64,000 nucleotides of DNA from Pseudomonas fluorescens (GTDB taxonomy: Bacteria; Pseudomonadota; Gammaproteobacteria; Pseudomonadales; Pseudomonadaceae): NCBI RefSeq assembly GCF_902497855.1, contig NZ_CABVHU010000003.1, positions 1 to 64,000 on the forward strand, in the 5' to 3' direction. A program made the translations under genes and the position numbers. The notes below the pieces were generated by a model that saw only the letters and a list, made by a program, of their open reading frames with translations, made no database searches and was not told where the DNA came from. Shown piece after piece: positions 9,223-17,548 of the stretch. Numbering within the stretch: position 1 is the first letter of the stretch; the number at the start of each line of letters is the position of its first letter.

Positions 9223-10002
9223 TTGCTTATCGAGTCCCGTCGCCGCGCTTATTTGGCCGCCATGCAGGTGGTCAACTGGCTGCCGCGCACCGAATTGCCC
9301 TTTGCCGCGCCTTCGCGGCCCGAGCTCCTGGCAACGCCCGAGCCCTTGGTCGTCGCCCCCGTTGCGCCGGCTCCTGTGGCTGAGGCGCCCGTGGAACCGC
9401 GGGTCAAACCTGCCGAACGGGTAAAGATCGAGGTACCCCGGCCATCGTTGGCCAGCACGCGCACGAACGCCAAGGTCGAAGAAGCGGCCACCCCCGTCGC
9501 GATCAGGGCGCCGGTCGTGCCGCCACCACGTTTCGCCCTGCAATTGCTGCGGGCCGGTCGCTGCCTGTTGCTGGTGGAGTTACCCACAGGCGAAACATTC
9601 CAGGCGCGCGACCCTGCCTATCTGCTGCTCAAGGACATGCTGCGCGCCGGCGGTCTGCCGGACAGCCCGCAAATCGTCGGCGAGCCGGTGCGCTGGCCGT
9701 TGCTGGCCCGGGGCACCATGGACCAGGGCCCGGAAGCCGCCCGTGATTTCGTTCAGGGATTTCTCTCGGCCCGGCTGGAAGACGCCCCGTGCGTCTGCCT
9801 GTGGCTGATCGGCCTGCCAGCGATACGTTTTGCCGGTGAAGCGAATGCCGAGGCATTCAACCGTGAACTCCAGGTCGAAGGCCTGGGCTTGGTCTGGGCC
9901 CTGCCGGGTCTGGAGTTATTAATGGAAGAGCCACAGCGTAAGGCTGATGTCTGGCAAGCCATGCGTCGGCTGATGGCGCGCTGGAAAGAACCCAATGAGT
10001 GA
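9223..10002 (+). CDS. holD: Cryptic psi subunit of DNA polymerase III (HolD-like)
   Basis: About 259 residues directly upstream of, and overlapping, rimI, the same position holD occupies in E. coli. The N-terminal part is followed by a long Pro/Ala/Val-rich linker (residues ~30-115), then a compact C-terminal domain with RFALQLLRAGRCLLLVELP and CVCLWLIGLP. A divergent psi subunit of the Pseudomonas replicase at this locus is established in the literature; automated annotation often calls it TonB because of the proline-rich linker. The start is uncertain: TTG 9223 gives LLIESRRRAYLAAMQVVNWLPRT, ATG 9262 starts at MQVVNW. Neither has a strong ribosome site. Confidence 0.72.
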   Translation: MLIESRRRAYLAAMQVVNWLPRTELPFAAPSRPELLATPEPLVVAPVAPAPVAEAPVEPRVKPAERVKIEVPRPSLASTRTNAKVEEAATPVAIRAPVVPPPRFALQLLRAGRCLLLVELPTGETFQARDPAYLLLKDMLRAGGLPDSPQIVGEPVRWPLLARGTMDQGPEAARDFVQGFLSARLEDAPCVCLWLIGLPAIRFAGEANAEAFNRELQVEGLGLVWALPGLELLMEEPQRKADVWQAMRRLMARWKEPNE

Positions 10003-10447
10003 CGCTGTATCGTTCCGCCCGATGACCGAGGCGGACCTGGATGCCGTTCTGAAAATCGAATACGCGGCCTATAGCCATCCCTGGACCCGCGGGATTTTTC
10101 TCGATGGCCTGGGCAAGTACCAGATCTGGCTGATGTTCGAAGGGCAGCAGCAGGTCGGTCATGGTGTGGTGCAGATCATTCTCGATGAAGCGCACCTGCT
10201 GAACATCACCGTCAAACCGGAGAATCAGGGCCGCGGCCTGGGTTTGACGCTGCTGGAGCACCTGATGTCGACTGCCTGCAAGGCCGAGGCGCGGGAGTGT
10301 TTTCTGGAAGTGCGCGACAGTAATCGGTCGGCATTTCGGTTGTATGAGCGGTATGGGTTTAACGAGATTGGTCGTCGCCGGGATTACTATCCGGCGGTGG
10401 GTGGGCGCGAAGATGCAGTGGTCATGGCCTGCACTTTGGTGGATTGA
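9995..10447 (+). CDS. rimI: Ribosomal protein bS18 N-acetyltransferase RimI
   Basis: A 150-residue GNAT acetyltransferase. The acetyl-CoA-binding motif is PENQGRGLGLTLLEHL (around residues 73-88), followed by the C-terminal signature FLEVRDSNRSAFRLYERYGF. RimI acetylates the N-terminal alanine of ribosomal protein S18. It overlaps holD by 8 nt, so the two are co-transcribed as in enterobacteria. A REP pair follows within 10 nt of the stop codon. Confidence 0.93.
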   Translation: MSDAVSFRPMTEADLDAVLKIEYAAYSHPWTRGIFLDGLGKYQIWLMFEGQQQVGHGVVQIILDEAHLLNITVKPENQGRGLGLTLLEHLMSTACKAEARECFLEVRDSNRSAFRLYERYGFNEIGRRRDYYPAVGGREDAVVMACTLVD

Positions 10448-10455
10448 TTCCCGAA

Positions 10456-10554
10456 AGCTTCGCGGGCAAGCCTCGCTCCTACAGGGGGGGCGTCGGTCTC
10501 ACATGTTGTGTCCGACACCAATCCTGTAGGAGCGAGGCTTGCCCGCGAATGCGT
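10456..10554. repeat. REP pair (REPIN)
   Basis: Inverted REP units of the GTAGGAGCGAGGCTTGCCCGCG type around a ~40-bp centre. They lie between rimI and the convergent acidic-protein gene. Confidence 0.85.
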
Positions 10555-10572
10555 CTTAACGGACGAAGAATA

Positions 10573-10977
10573 TCAACGTTTACCATCCATCGGATCCCGC
10601 CGCGCCAGCTCCTCCTCATCCAGCCCATTGCCCCCACCGATGTCGTCTTCATCGACAATGCTCAAATCCCAATCCGCCTGGTCGCCTTCACCCGCTTCAT
10701 GAGCATCCCGCGAACCGTCTTCGCGGATCAATGTTTCCGGGCTCATGTCGTCGTCGGTAGATTCATGGTCATCGGTCGAGGCGCCGGTCATGCCGGCTTC
10801 CTTCACTCGCTCACGGGGCATCAGGCGCTCGCGCTCCGCTTCCGGCAATTCGTCGCCGATTTTGGCGCTCGGTTCTTCTTCGTCGAAATCCAGCTCATGC
10901 ATCGAACCCATGCGGTCTTCGTTGTCGTCAATGGGCTCGGGTTGCACCGCATCGAACGGACGGCGTGTATCAGTCAT
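10573..10977 (-). CDS. Small highly acidic protein of unknown function
   Basis: A 134-residue hydrophilic protein very rich in Asp and Glu (for example MHELDFDEEEPSAKIGDELPE and DWDLSIVDEDDIGGGNGLDEEE). It has no signal peptide or membrane segment and is probably largely disordered. Pseudomonas genomes carry similar acidic proteins sometimes labelled serine kinase/phosphatase; I see no kinase or phosphatase motif here. It is a single gene, convergent with rimI and divergent from carbonic anhydrase. The ATG at 10977 is preceded by AGGAATTACC, a good ribosome site. Role unknown. Confidence 0.7.
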   Translation of the reverse strand: MTDTRRPFDAVQPEPIDDNEDRMGSMHELDFDEEEPSAKIGDELPEAERERLMPRERVKEAGMTGASTDDHESTDDDMSPETLIREDGSRDAHEAGEGDQADWDLSIVDEDDIGGGNGLDEEELARRDPMDGKR

Positions 10978-11146
10978 GGTAATTCCTCATACTGTGGGCC
11001 TTACTACGGTGGACCCGCTGGGCAGCCCAGAATTCCGCCGGGCTGGAACACCGGTAATATGCATCACCTGCAATCTGCATCTCGCGCGTGACCCCGACGG
11101 GCGGTTGTCTGTCAAATCAGCGCATCATTCACGAGGCTTTCATTGC

Positions 11147-11791
11147 ATGAACGACTTACAAGATCTGATTGATAACAACGCGCGTTGGGCCGATGCGATC
11201 AAGCAGGAAGATCCTGACTTCTTCGCCAAGCTGGCCCGTCAGCAAACCCCGGAATACCTGTGGATCGGCTGCTCCGATGCGCGGGTGCCGGCCAACGAAA
11301 TCGTCGGCATGCTGCCGGGCGACCTGTTCGTCCACCGCAACGTGGCCAATGTGGTATTGCACACTGACCTCAATTGCCTGTCGGTGATCCAGTACGCGGT
11401 CGACGTGCTCAAGGTCAAACACATCCTCGTCACCGGCCACTACGGCTGTGGCGGTGTGCGCGCCTCGATGCAGGATCGCCAGTTGGGTCTTATCGACGGC
11501 TGGCTGCGCTCGATTCGCGATCTGTACTATGAAAAACGCGAAGAGCTGGCCGAGTTGCCAACCGAAGAAGAGCGGGTCGACCGCCTTTGCGAACTCAACG
11601 TGATCCAGCAAGTGGCGAACGTCGGGCACACCAGCATTGTGCAAAATGCCTGGCATCGCGGGCAGAAACTGTCGATCCACGGCTGCATCTATGGCATCAA
11701 GGACGGTCGCTGGAAAAGCCTGAACACGACCATCAGCGGATTCGAGCAGTTGCCGCCGCAGTACCGGCTGCGTCCGGTCGAGGCGTTGTAA
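11147..11791 (+). CDS. can: Beta-class carbonic anhydrase
   Basis: A 214-residue beta-carbonic anhydrase, which interconverts CO2 and bicarbonate. Zinc ligands are visible: C42 and D44 in the CSDAR motif, H98 and C101 in HYGCGGV. Length matches E. coli Can (220). I chose ATG 11147 (MNDLQDLIDNN); a longer frame upstream reads through non-coding sequence. It is monocistronic, followed by a hairpin that separates it from the convergent gene. Confidence 0.95.
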   Translation: MNDLQDLIDNNARWADAIKQEDPDFFAKLARQQTPEYLWIGCSDARVPANEIVGMLPGDLFVHRNVANVVLHTDLNCLSVIQYAVDVLKVKHILVTGHYGCGGVRASMQDRQLGLIDGWLRSIRDLYYEKREELAELPTEEERVDRLCELNVIQQVANVGHTSIVQNAWHRGQKLSIHGCIYGIKDGRWKSLNTTISGFEQLPPQYRLRPVEAL

Positions 11792-11802
11792 AGGAAGCGC
11801 GC

Positions 11803-11838
11803 GCTTTGCCGCGTCAGCCATGGCTTACGCGGCAAAGC
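11803..11838. terminator. Intergenic stem-loop after can
   Basis: Perfect 12-bp inverted repeat GCTTTGCCGCGT / ACGCGGCAAAGC with a 12-nt loop between convergent genes. No clear T-run follows on either strand, so it may end messages by stabilising 3' ends rather than as a standard intrinsic terminator. Confidence 0.5.
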
Positions 11839-11847
11839 CGCTCATCC

Positions 11848-13026
11848 TTACAGGTTCGTCGCAGAATTCGCACGCACAGGGGCAGGGACCTTGAGCTGTG
11901 TGAGCTGGGACTTGATCGTGGGCATCGCGCATTTGGCCACGGCCTGTTCAGGCGTCAGGCTGCGGATCGAGGTGTAGAACAGCTCGCAGGTTTTTTCTTT
12001 ACGGGTCACTTGCCAGGTCTGGGTGCAGCTGTTGAGCTGAACGTTCGGGTCGCTGCCCGGTTTGCTGCCCATCCCGGCTTGCCAGCAGGCGGCGGTTAGA
12101 TCCTGGCCCATGATTTTCAGCCCCGCAGCGTCGGCCTGGGCCTGGGCATCGGTGCCGCCGTAACTGGCCGGATTGGCGGCATACCAGATGTAACTCGGGT
12201 GGTTGGAACCCAGCACCGGTACCTTGACCCCTTCGCTGGGGCTGATGGTCGCCAGTCCCAGGACATTCACGGTCGGGCCATATTGCTGCTTGATCCAGTT
12301 ACGCACCGGTGCACCAAAGGCAACCATCGGCAATGCCGCGCCACTGGCATTCTGGCTGACGTCCTTGACCATGGTGGTCTGGTAGTCCTTGAAATAGTCG
12401 TAGACACCTTCCAGATCCTTGCCGGCGCTGGACGGCGCGGCAATCGGAGCGATGTCGATGATGGTCTGGTAGCCCGGTGTCTGTTCAGCAGGGATGCCAT
12501 TGTCGGTGAGCAGCGTGGCCCAGCGATCGGTGGTGGCGGACCGGAGGTAATCCTGGGCCTGGGTTAGCGAATAGTCCGGCGGGAAGTGCAGCAATTCGAT
12601 GCTCTTGCGGTTTTCCAGGGCCATGCCCAATGGCAGGAACAGATTCCAGCTGAAGGCCCACTTGCCATCGGCGTTCAACTTGCTGGCACCGGTGTAGGCC
12701 AGATCGCCAGCGTCGAGCAGCGCCGCCAACGGTTTCTCATAACCGTCGGGAACGCCGCTGATTTCGGCGTAGAGCTGATCGTTATCGGTCTTGACCAGCA
12801 CTGTCGCCGAGCTGTAGCCATCGCGCTTGACGCTTTGGGACAGGTAATGCTCGACGGTTTGCTCCAGCGTCCAGTTGCGAAAGCAGATGACGTTGCAGTT
12901 GTTGGGGTACGCGAACAGGCGGGTGACGCGTTCAGTACTGCCCAGCTTCAGGGCGACATCGGCATGGGCAGCGGCGCTTAGGGTCAGGGTAAGGGTGGCG
13001 AGGGCGAGTCCTGCGAGTTTGAACAT
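11848..13026 (-). CDS. Exported cysteine-containing protein of unknown function
   Basis: A 392-residue protein with a clear Sec signal peptide (MFKLAGLALATLTLTLSAAAHA, cleavage near residue 22). The mature part contains cysteines likely to form periplasmic disulfides: NNCNVICFRNW near residues 44-48, then AACW, NSCTQTW, KTCELFY and AKCAM in the last third. I recognise no catalytic motif or named family. It stands alone, convergent with carbonic anhydrase and downstream of atoE in the same direction with a ~110-bp gap. A secreted or periplasmic role is supported; anything further would be a guess. Confidence 0.8.
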   Translation of the reverse strand: MFKLAGLALATLTLTLSAAAHADVALKLGSTERVTRLFAYPNNCNVICFRNWTLEQTVEHYLSQSVKRDGYSSATVLVKTDNDQLYAEISGVPDGYEKPLAALLDAGDLAYTGASKLNADGKWAFSWNLFLPLGMALENRKSIELLHFPPDYSLTQAQDYLRSATTDRWATLLTDNGIPAEQTPGYQTIIDIAPIAAPSSAGKDLEGVYDYFKDYQTTMVKDVSQNASGAALPMVAFGAPVRNWIKQQYGPTVNVLGLATISPSEGVKVPVLGSNHPSYIWYAANPASYGGTDAQAQADAAGLKIMGQDLTAACWQAGMGSKPGSDPNVQLNSCTQTWQVTRKEKTCELFYTSIRSLTPEQAVAKCAMPTIKSQLTQLKVPAPVRANSATNL

Positions 13027-13104
13027 GCTCAGATCCTTTTCAGCGTGTGGGCCCTTGGCTTCGGGCGCCTACATACTGAAACAGACTGGACCGAACAAGA
13101 AGTG

Positions 13105-13132
13105 GGGCCGATGGAAATATCGGCCCTTTTTT
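13105..13132 (+). terminator. Terminator-like hairpin between atoE and the exported-protein gene
   Basis: Hairpin GGGCCGAT / ATCGGCCC followed by six T's on the plus strand. Both flanking genes are on the minus strand, so its orientation is unexpected. It could end antisense transcription, or form a leader hairpin for the 11848-13026 gene. Confidence 0.45.
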
Positions 13133-13135
13133 GCG

Positions 13136-14554
13136 TCAAGGCATCACGGGTGGCGTATACGTCAGCGTCGTCCCCAATGCCCACAACAGCACCAGCACCA
13201 GCGGCGTGTGCACCAGCAGCTGCACGAACGAGAATCCGATCAGGTCCCGCGCCTTCAGCCCCAGCACGCCCAGCAGGGGCAGCATGTAGAACGGGTTGAT
13301 CAGGTTCGGCAAGGCTTCTGCGGCGTTGTAGATCTGCACGGCCCAGCCCAGGTGGTAGTTCAGGTCGTTGGCCACTTGCATCACGTAGGGCGCTTCGATG
13401 ATCCATTTGCCGCCGCCGGAGGGGATGAAGAAACCGAGGATTGCCGAGTACACCCCCATCAACAGCGCATAGGTGTCGTGGGACGCGATGCTGACGAAAA
13501 AGGTCGAGATATGGTGGGCCAGGGTCTGGGCGTCCGTCCCCTTGACGGTGGTCATCAGCGCTGCGATCGAGCCGTACAACGGGAACTGGATCAGGACGCC
13601 GGTGGTGGTCGGCACCGCGCGGGCCACCGCATCGAGGAAGCTGCGCGGGCGCCAGTGCAGGAGGGCGCCGAGCATGATGAACAGGAAGTTATAGGTGTTC
13701 AGCCCGGAAATCGCACTGATCGCCGGTTTGGTCGAGAACTCGTGGAACAGCCATCCGGCCGCCAGCAACACCAGCAAGATCGTCAGCAGCGGGCTGTGCT
13801 CCAGCCATTCACCGGGGCGGGTGCGCGGTTGCAGGGGCGGCAGGTTGAAACTCGGGTCGACACCGCAGGCTTGCGCATCACGGGCGGAGTTCGGGCCGGG
13901 TGCGGTGGCATAGGCAATGATCAGCGAGATCACGATCAGCGCCAGCAGCATCACGCCGGACTGCCAGAGAAAGATGGTTTGGGTGAACGGAATTACCCCG
14001 GTGATCGATAGAATCGATGGCGGCAGACTGCCGGGGTTGGCCTGCAATTGCGCGGCGGAGGACGACAGGCCCAAGGCCCACACCGCGCCCAGACCCAGAT
14101 AAGCGGCGGCACCGGCGGCGCGGTAATCCATTTTCAGATCGGTCCGACGGGCGAGGGCACGCACCAGCAAACCGCCAAACACCAGCGACAAGCCCCAGTT
14201 CAGCAAGGATGCGACCATGGAGATCAGCGCAACCCAAGCCACGGCAGAGCGGCCGTTTTTCGGGAGGCGTGCCAAACGGTCGATCAGTTTCACCGCCGGT
14301 GGCGAGCTGGCGACCACGTAACCGCCGATCACCACGAAGGCCATCTGCATGGTGAACGGGATCAGGCTCCAGAAACCGTCCCCGAAGGCCATGGCGGCAT
14401 CGGTGGGTTTGGCGCCCATGGCCATGGTGGCCACGGCGACGATGATCACCGCCAGCGCGGCAAACACCCAGGAGTCGGGGAACCAGCGCTCGGCAAAGCT
14501 GGAGCAGCGCAGGGCAAAGCGGGCGGAGCGGCTATCTTCGATATCGGCGGCCAC
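13136..14554 (-). CDS. AtoE-family short-chain fatty acid transporter
   Basis: A 472-residue polytopic membrane protein with ~12 hydrophobic segments, matching the AtoE (SCFAT) family of short-chain fatty acid permeases. Family-like stretches include FWSLIPFTMQMAFVVIGGYVVA and the conserved FFIPSGGGKWIIEAPYVMQVA near the C-terminus. I chose GTG 14554 because it has GAGG 8 nt upstream; the 27-residue extension to 14635 lacks a ribosome site and contains unlikely codons. It is divergent from the MFS transporter at 14756. No ato catabolic genes are adjacent, so the substrate is inferred from the family alone. Confidence 0.85.
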   Translation of the reverse strand: MAADIEDSRSARFALRCSSFAERWFPDSWVFAALAVIIVAVATMAMGAKPTDAAMAFGDGFWSLIPFTMQMAFVVIGGYVVASSPPAVKLIDRLARLPKNGRSAVAWVALISMVASLLNWGLSLVFGGLLVRALARRTDLKMDYRAAGAAAYLGLGAVWALGLSSSAAQLQANPGSLPPSILSITGVIPFTQTIFLWQSGVMLLALIVISLIIAYATAPGPNSARDAQACGVDPSFNLPPLQPRTRPGEWLEHSPLLTILLVLLAAGWLFHEFSTKPAISAISGLNTYNFLFIMLGALLHWRPRSFLDAVARAVPTTTGVLIQFPLYGSIAALMTTVKGTDAQTLAHHISTFFVSIASHDTYALLMGVYSAILGFFIPSGGGKWIIEAPYVMQVANDLNYHLGWAVQIYNAAEALPNLINPFYMLPLLGVLGLKARDLIGFSFVQLLVHTPLVLVLLWALGTTLTYTPPVMP

Positions 14555-14755
14555 GGGAGTACCTCGGATTTTTATGTTTTTTGAGGTCTTCAGGGCCGCA
14601 CAGGCCCGTCTGGACAGCTGCCAACAGTAATTCAATCGCCCTTTTTTTGTGACCGAGTTTTACCCGTATTGGACTTTGGTCTAACGGGTTGTCCGCTGGC
14701 GCGTTTGCGTAGACCATGTGCGCCTTGGTTTCTGACCTGTGCCAGAGTTCTGTTC

Positions 14756-16069
14756 ATGACTGCCAATACCGTTTCGCACCCGGCGCCTTTCACCCGCTCC
14801 GACTACAAGACCCTGGGCCTTGCAGCCTTGGGTGGCGCGCTGGAAATCTATGATTTCATCATTTTCGTGTTTTTCGCGCTGACCCTCAGCCAGCTGTTCT
14901 TTCCGCCGGAAATGCCCGAATGGCTGCGCTTGCTGCAAAGCTTCGGGATTTTCGCCACCGGTTATCTGGCGCGGCCCTTGGGCGGGATCCTGATGGCGCA
15001 TTTCGCCGACCGGCTGGGACGCAAGAAAGTCTTCAGCCTGAGCATCCTGATGATGGCGCTGCCCTGCCTGCTGATCGGGATTATGCCGACTTACGGGCAA
15101 ATCGGTTATTTTGCCCCGCTGCTGCTGTTGGCCCTGCGCATCCTCCAGGGGGCCGCGGTCGGCGGGGAAGTGCCGAGCGCCTGGGTGTTCGTCGCCGAGC
15201 ACGCACCCGTGGGCCATCGAGGTTACGCCCTCGGTTTCCTGCAGGCCGGCCTGACGTTTGGTTACCTGATCGGTGCCCTGACCGCGACCTTTCTGGCTCA
15301 GGCGTTCACCCCGGCGGAAATCCTCGATTACGCCTGGCGCTATCCGTTCCTGCTCGGCGGTGTGTTTGGGGTGATTGGCGTCTGGTTGCGTCGCTGGCTC
15401 AGCGAGACGCCGGTGTTCATGGCCATGCAGGCCCAGCGCGATGCCACGGTCGAATTGCCGTTGCGCACGGTGTTGCGTGAACATCGCCTGGCCATGCTGC
15501 CGGCGATGCTCCTCACCTGCGTGCTGACCTCGGCGGTGGTGGTGTTCGTGGTCATCACCCCGACCATGATGCAGAAATCCTTCGGCATGACGGCCAGCCA
15601 TACCTTCGCCCTGAGTGCGCTGGGCATCGTGTTCCTTAACATCGGTTGTGTACTCGCGGGGCTGCTTGTTGACCGCATCGGTGCCTGGCGCACCGTGATG
15701 CTCTATAGCCTGCTGTTGCCGTTGGGCATCGGCGTGCTCTATATCTGCCTGATCGTCGGTGGCAGCTGGATCGGCCTGGCCTACGCGGTGGCCGGCCTCT
15801 GTTGCGGGGTGGTGGGTGCGGTGCCGTCGGTGATGGTCAGCCTGTTTCCGGCACGGATCCGGGTCTCGGGCATCTCCTTCACTTACAACATTGCCTACGC
15901 CGCCTGGGCGAGTGTCACGCCGCTGTTGTTGATCGGCCTGATGCCATGGAGCCCGTGGATCTGCGTGATTTTCAGCGCGGTGATGGGCGCCGTCGGCGTG
16001 AGCTGCGCGGCCTATTTCGGCGCGCGGATGCCGCGGGCCGGAAGTTGCCCGGCCGCGAGCGTTGTGTAA
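14756..16069 (+). CDS. MFS transporter, metabolite:H+ symporter (MHS) type
   Basis: A 437-residue major facilitator protein with 12 predicted membrane helices. It has the MHS/ProP-CitH signatures: YDFIIFVFFA in helix 1, RPLGGILMAHFADRLGRKKVF after helix 2, and GGEVPSAWVFVAEHAP near helix 5. This subfamily takes up organic acids or osmolytes such as citrate, alpha-ketoglutarate or proline. The actual substrate cannot be read from the sequence. Start ATG 14756 (MTANTVSHPAPFTRSDYKTLG) fits the usual short N-terminus. It is divergent from atoE. Confidence 0.87.
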   Translation: MTANTVSHPAPFTRSDYKTLGLAALGGALEIYDFIIFVFFALTLSQLFFPPEMPEWLRLLQSFGIFATGYLARPLGGILMAHFADRLGRKKVFSLSILMMALPCLLIGIMPTYGQIGYFAPLLLLALRILQGAAVGGEVPSAWVFVAEHAPVGHRGYALGFLQAGLTFGYLIGALTATFLAQAFTPAEILDYAWRYPFLLGGVFGVIGVWLRRWLSETPVFMAMQAQRDATVELPLRTVLREHRLAMLPAMLLTCVLTSAVVVFVVITPTMMQKSFGMTASHTFALSALGIVFLNIGCVLAGLLVDRIGAWRTVMLYSLLLPLGIGVLYICLIVGGSWIGLAYAVAGLCCGVVGAVPSVMVSLFPARIRVSGISFTYNIAYAAWASVTPLLLIGLMPWSPWICVIFSAVMGAVGVSCAAYFGARMPRAGSCPAASVV

Positions 16070-16141
16070 TCGGCGGGTCATTCCTGAAGATCGGTGACCC
16101 GATGGCCGGCGAGCCCCCTGGAGGTGCAAGCCGGCGGTCTA

Positions 16142-16510
16142 TTACACCCAGACGTCGTTCTGCGCCGTGCGCTCACCCACTTCGCTGCCGGTATTGAGCA
16201 CACCCTTGGGTTCGATCAGCAGGAGCTTCACCTCCTGCTCGGCGAACGGTTTGTGCTCGACTCCCTTTGATACCACATACATTTCGCCGGCGTTGACCAG
16301 CACATGGCCATCGCGAAAGTCGATGCGAAGCTGGCCTTCAAGCACGATGAAGGTTTCGTCGGTATCAAGGTGGTCGTGCCAGATGAACTCCCCTAGCAAC
16401 TTCACCACCTTGAACTGGTAGTCGTTCATTTCGGCGATGACCCGGGGTGACCAGTAAGGGTCGATCCTGGCGATTTTTTCAGCAAAGTTAAGGCTTTGAT
16501 AAGCGTTCAT
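16142..16510 (-). CDS. Small cupin-domain protein
   Basis: A 122-residue single-domain cupin. The metal-binding pattern is visible: WHDHLDTDETFIVLEGQLRIDF (H-x-H-x4-E) and, further on, GVEHKPFA supplying the second-motif histidine. Start ATG 16510 has a strong AGGAGA ribosome site. It follows an AraC-type regulator in the same direction after a ~76-bp gap, so the two may be co-transcribed. Such small cupins can be sensors, isomerases or dioxygenases; the reaction is unknown. Confidence 0.85.
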   Translation of the reverse strand: MNAYQSLNFAEKIARIDPYWSPRVIAEMNDYQFKVVKLLGEFIWHDHLDTDETFIVLEGQLRIDFRDGHVLVNAGEMYVVSKGVEHKPFAEQEVKLLLIEPKGVLNTGSEVGERTAQNDVWV

Positions 16511-16586
16511 GAAGCCGGTCTCCTGGTTGATCGTGAATCCACGATAGACAAGGCTTCGAAGCACTTCTTGTACGATTGTGCGTGGC

Positions 16587-17396
16587 TCAGCGGCGGAGCA
16601 TTTTCATCCAGCGCGCAGGCGACAGGCCGTAGGTTTTGCTGAACTGCCGCGTCATGTGGCTCTGATCGGTGAAACCGGCAATCAGTGCGGCACTGACCAG
16701 CGACTGACCCTGGATCAGCAGCGCGCGGACCAGGTCCAGGCGGCGCATGGTCAGGTAGCGGTAAGGGCTGGTGCCGAACAACAGACGAAAATCCCGCGAC
16801 AGGCTCCAGCGATCCCGGCCGCTGTGATGCGCCAGTTCCTCCAGGGTCACGGTACGATCGAGGGCGCTGTGCATGTATTCGCGAGCGCGTTCGGCTGCTA
16901 CGTAGTCGACGTTCCCGCGCTTGGCCGTCACCCCGCCAGCGCCGTTCAGGGCTTGCGCCAGATCGAACAGCGCGTCCTGTTCCTCCAGTGGTTCGAGGGG
17001 GCAATCCAGGCTGCGCAGCAGCGCTTGGGTCGCGGCGAACAGGCGGGGATCGGTCGATAGCCCATCCTTGATGAATGGCAGCGGCTGGCCGCCCAGCATC
17101 TGCTGGATCAACGCCGGTTCGATATACATCATGCGGTAATGGAACCCGGTCTCGGTACCCGCTTCTCCATCGTGGACTTCGTCCGGGTGCAGCACCATCG
17201 TCTGGCCTGGCAGGCTGTGCCGCCAGCCACCGCGGTACTGATAACTCTGTACGCCGGCCAGGGTATGGCCGATGGCGTAGGTGTCGTGGCGGTGAAGGTC
17301 GTAACCATGGCCGGAAAAAAATGCCTCGAAACGCTGCAGCCCGCCCACATCGGGCGCGCGGTGGAACCAATCCTTGCGAGGTGGGTGCTTGGCCAT
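16587..17396 (-). CDS. AraC-family transcriptional regulator
   Basis: About 269 residues: an N-terminal AraC-type cupin sensor (DLHRHDTYAIGHTLAGVQSY and VLHPDEVHDG) and a C-terminal double helix-turn-helix (LEELAHHSGRDRWSLSRDFRLLFGTSPYRYLTMRRL then AALIAGFTDQSHMTRQFSKTYGLSPARW). The open frame extends upstream to 17522, but ATG 17396 (MAKHPPRKDWFHRAPD) fits family N-termini. It is divergent from ddlA and upstream of the small cupin gene. The effector is unknown. Confidence 0.87.
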   Translation of the reverse strand: MAKHPPRKDWFHRAPDVGGLQRFEAFFSGHGYDLHRHDTYAIGHTLAGVQSYQYRGGWRHSLPGQTMVLHPDEVHDGEAGTETGFHYRMMYIEPALIQQMLGGQPLPFIKDGLSTDPRLFAATQALLRSLDCPLEPLEEQDALFDLAQALNGAGGVTAKRGNVDYVAAERAREYMHSALDRTVTLEELAHHSGRDRWSLSRDFRLLFGTSPYRYLTMRRLDLVRALLIQGQSLVSAALIAGFTDQSHMTRQFSKTYGLSPARWMKMLRR

Positions 17397-17548
17397 GGGG
17401 TATCGTTGTGTTGAACGCGGTATGCAACACATTAACCCAGTCATACGCCACCTGTCTTCTGGGTCGATGAACCGTTCTGGCGAGTGGAAAACCGAGGGCA
17501 AATATCGCAAGGTGGTGCACATCTGGCCAATCGCTGAGGAGTCATTTA

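Noticed and set aside
13105..13132. Ordinary terminator of atoE
   Set aside because: The T-run is on the plus strand, while atoE and the next gene are on the minus strand, so it does not fit as the atoE terminator. I list it only as a hairpin of unclear use.
14681..16129. 482-codon frame antisense to the MHS transporter
   Set aside because: Very rich in His, Gln, Arg and Asp, a reversed membrane-protein gene; no motif.
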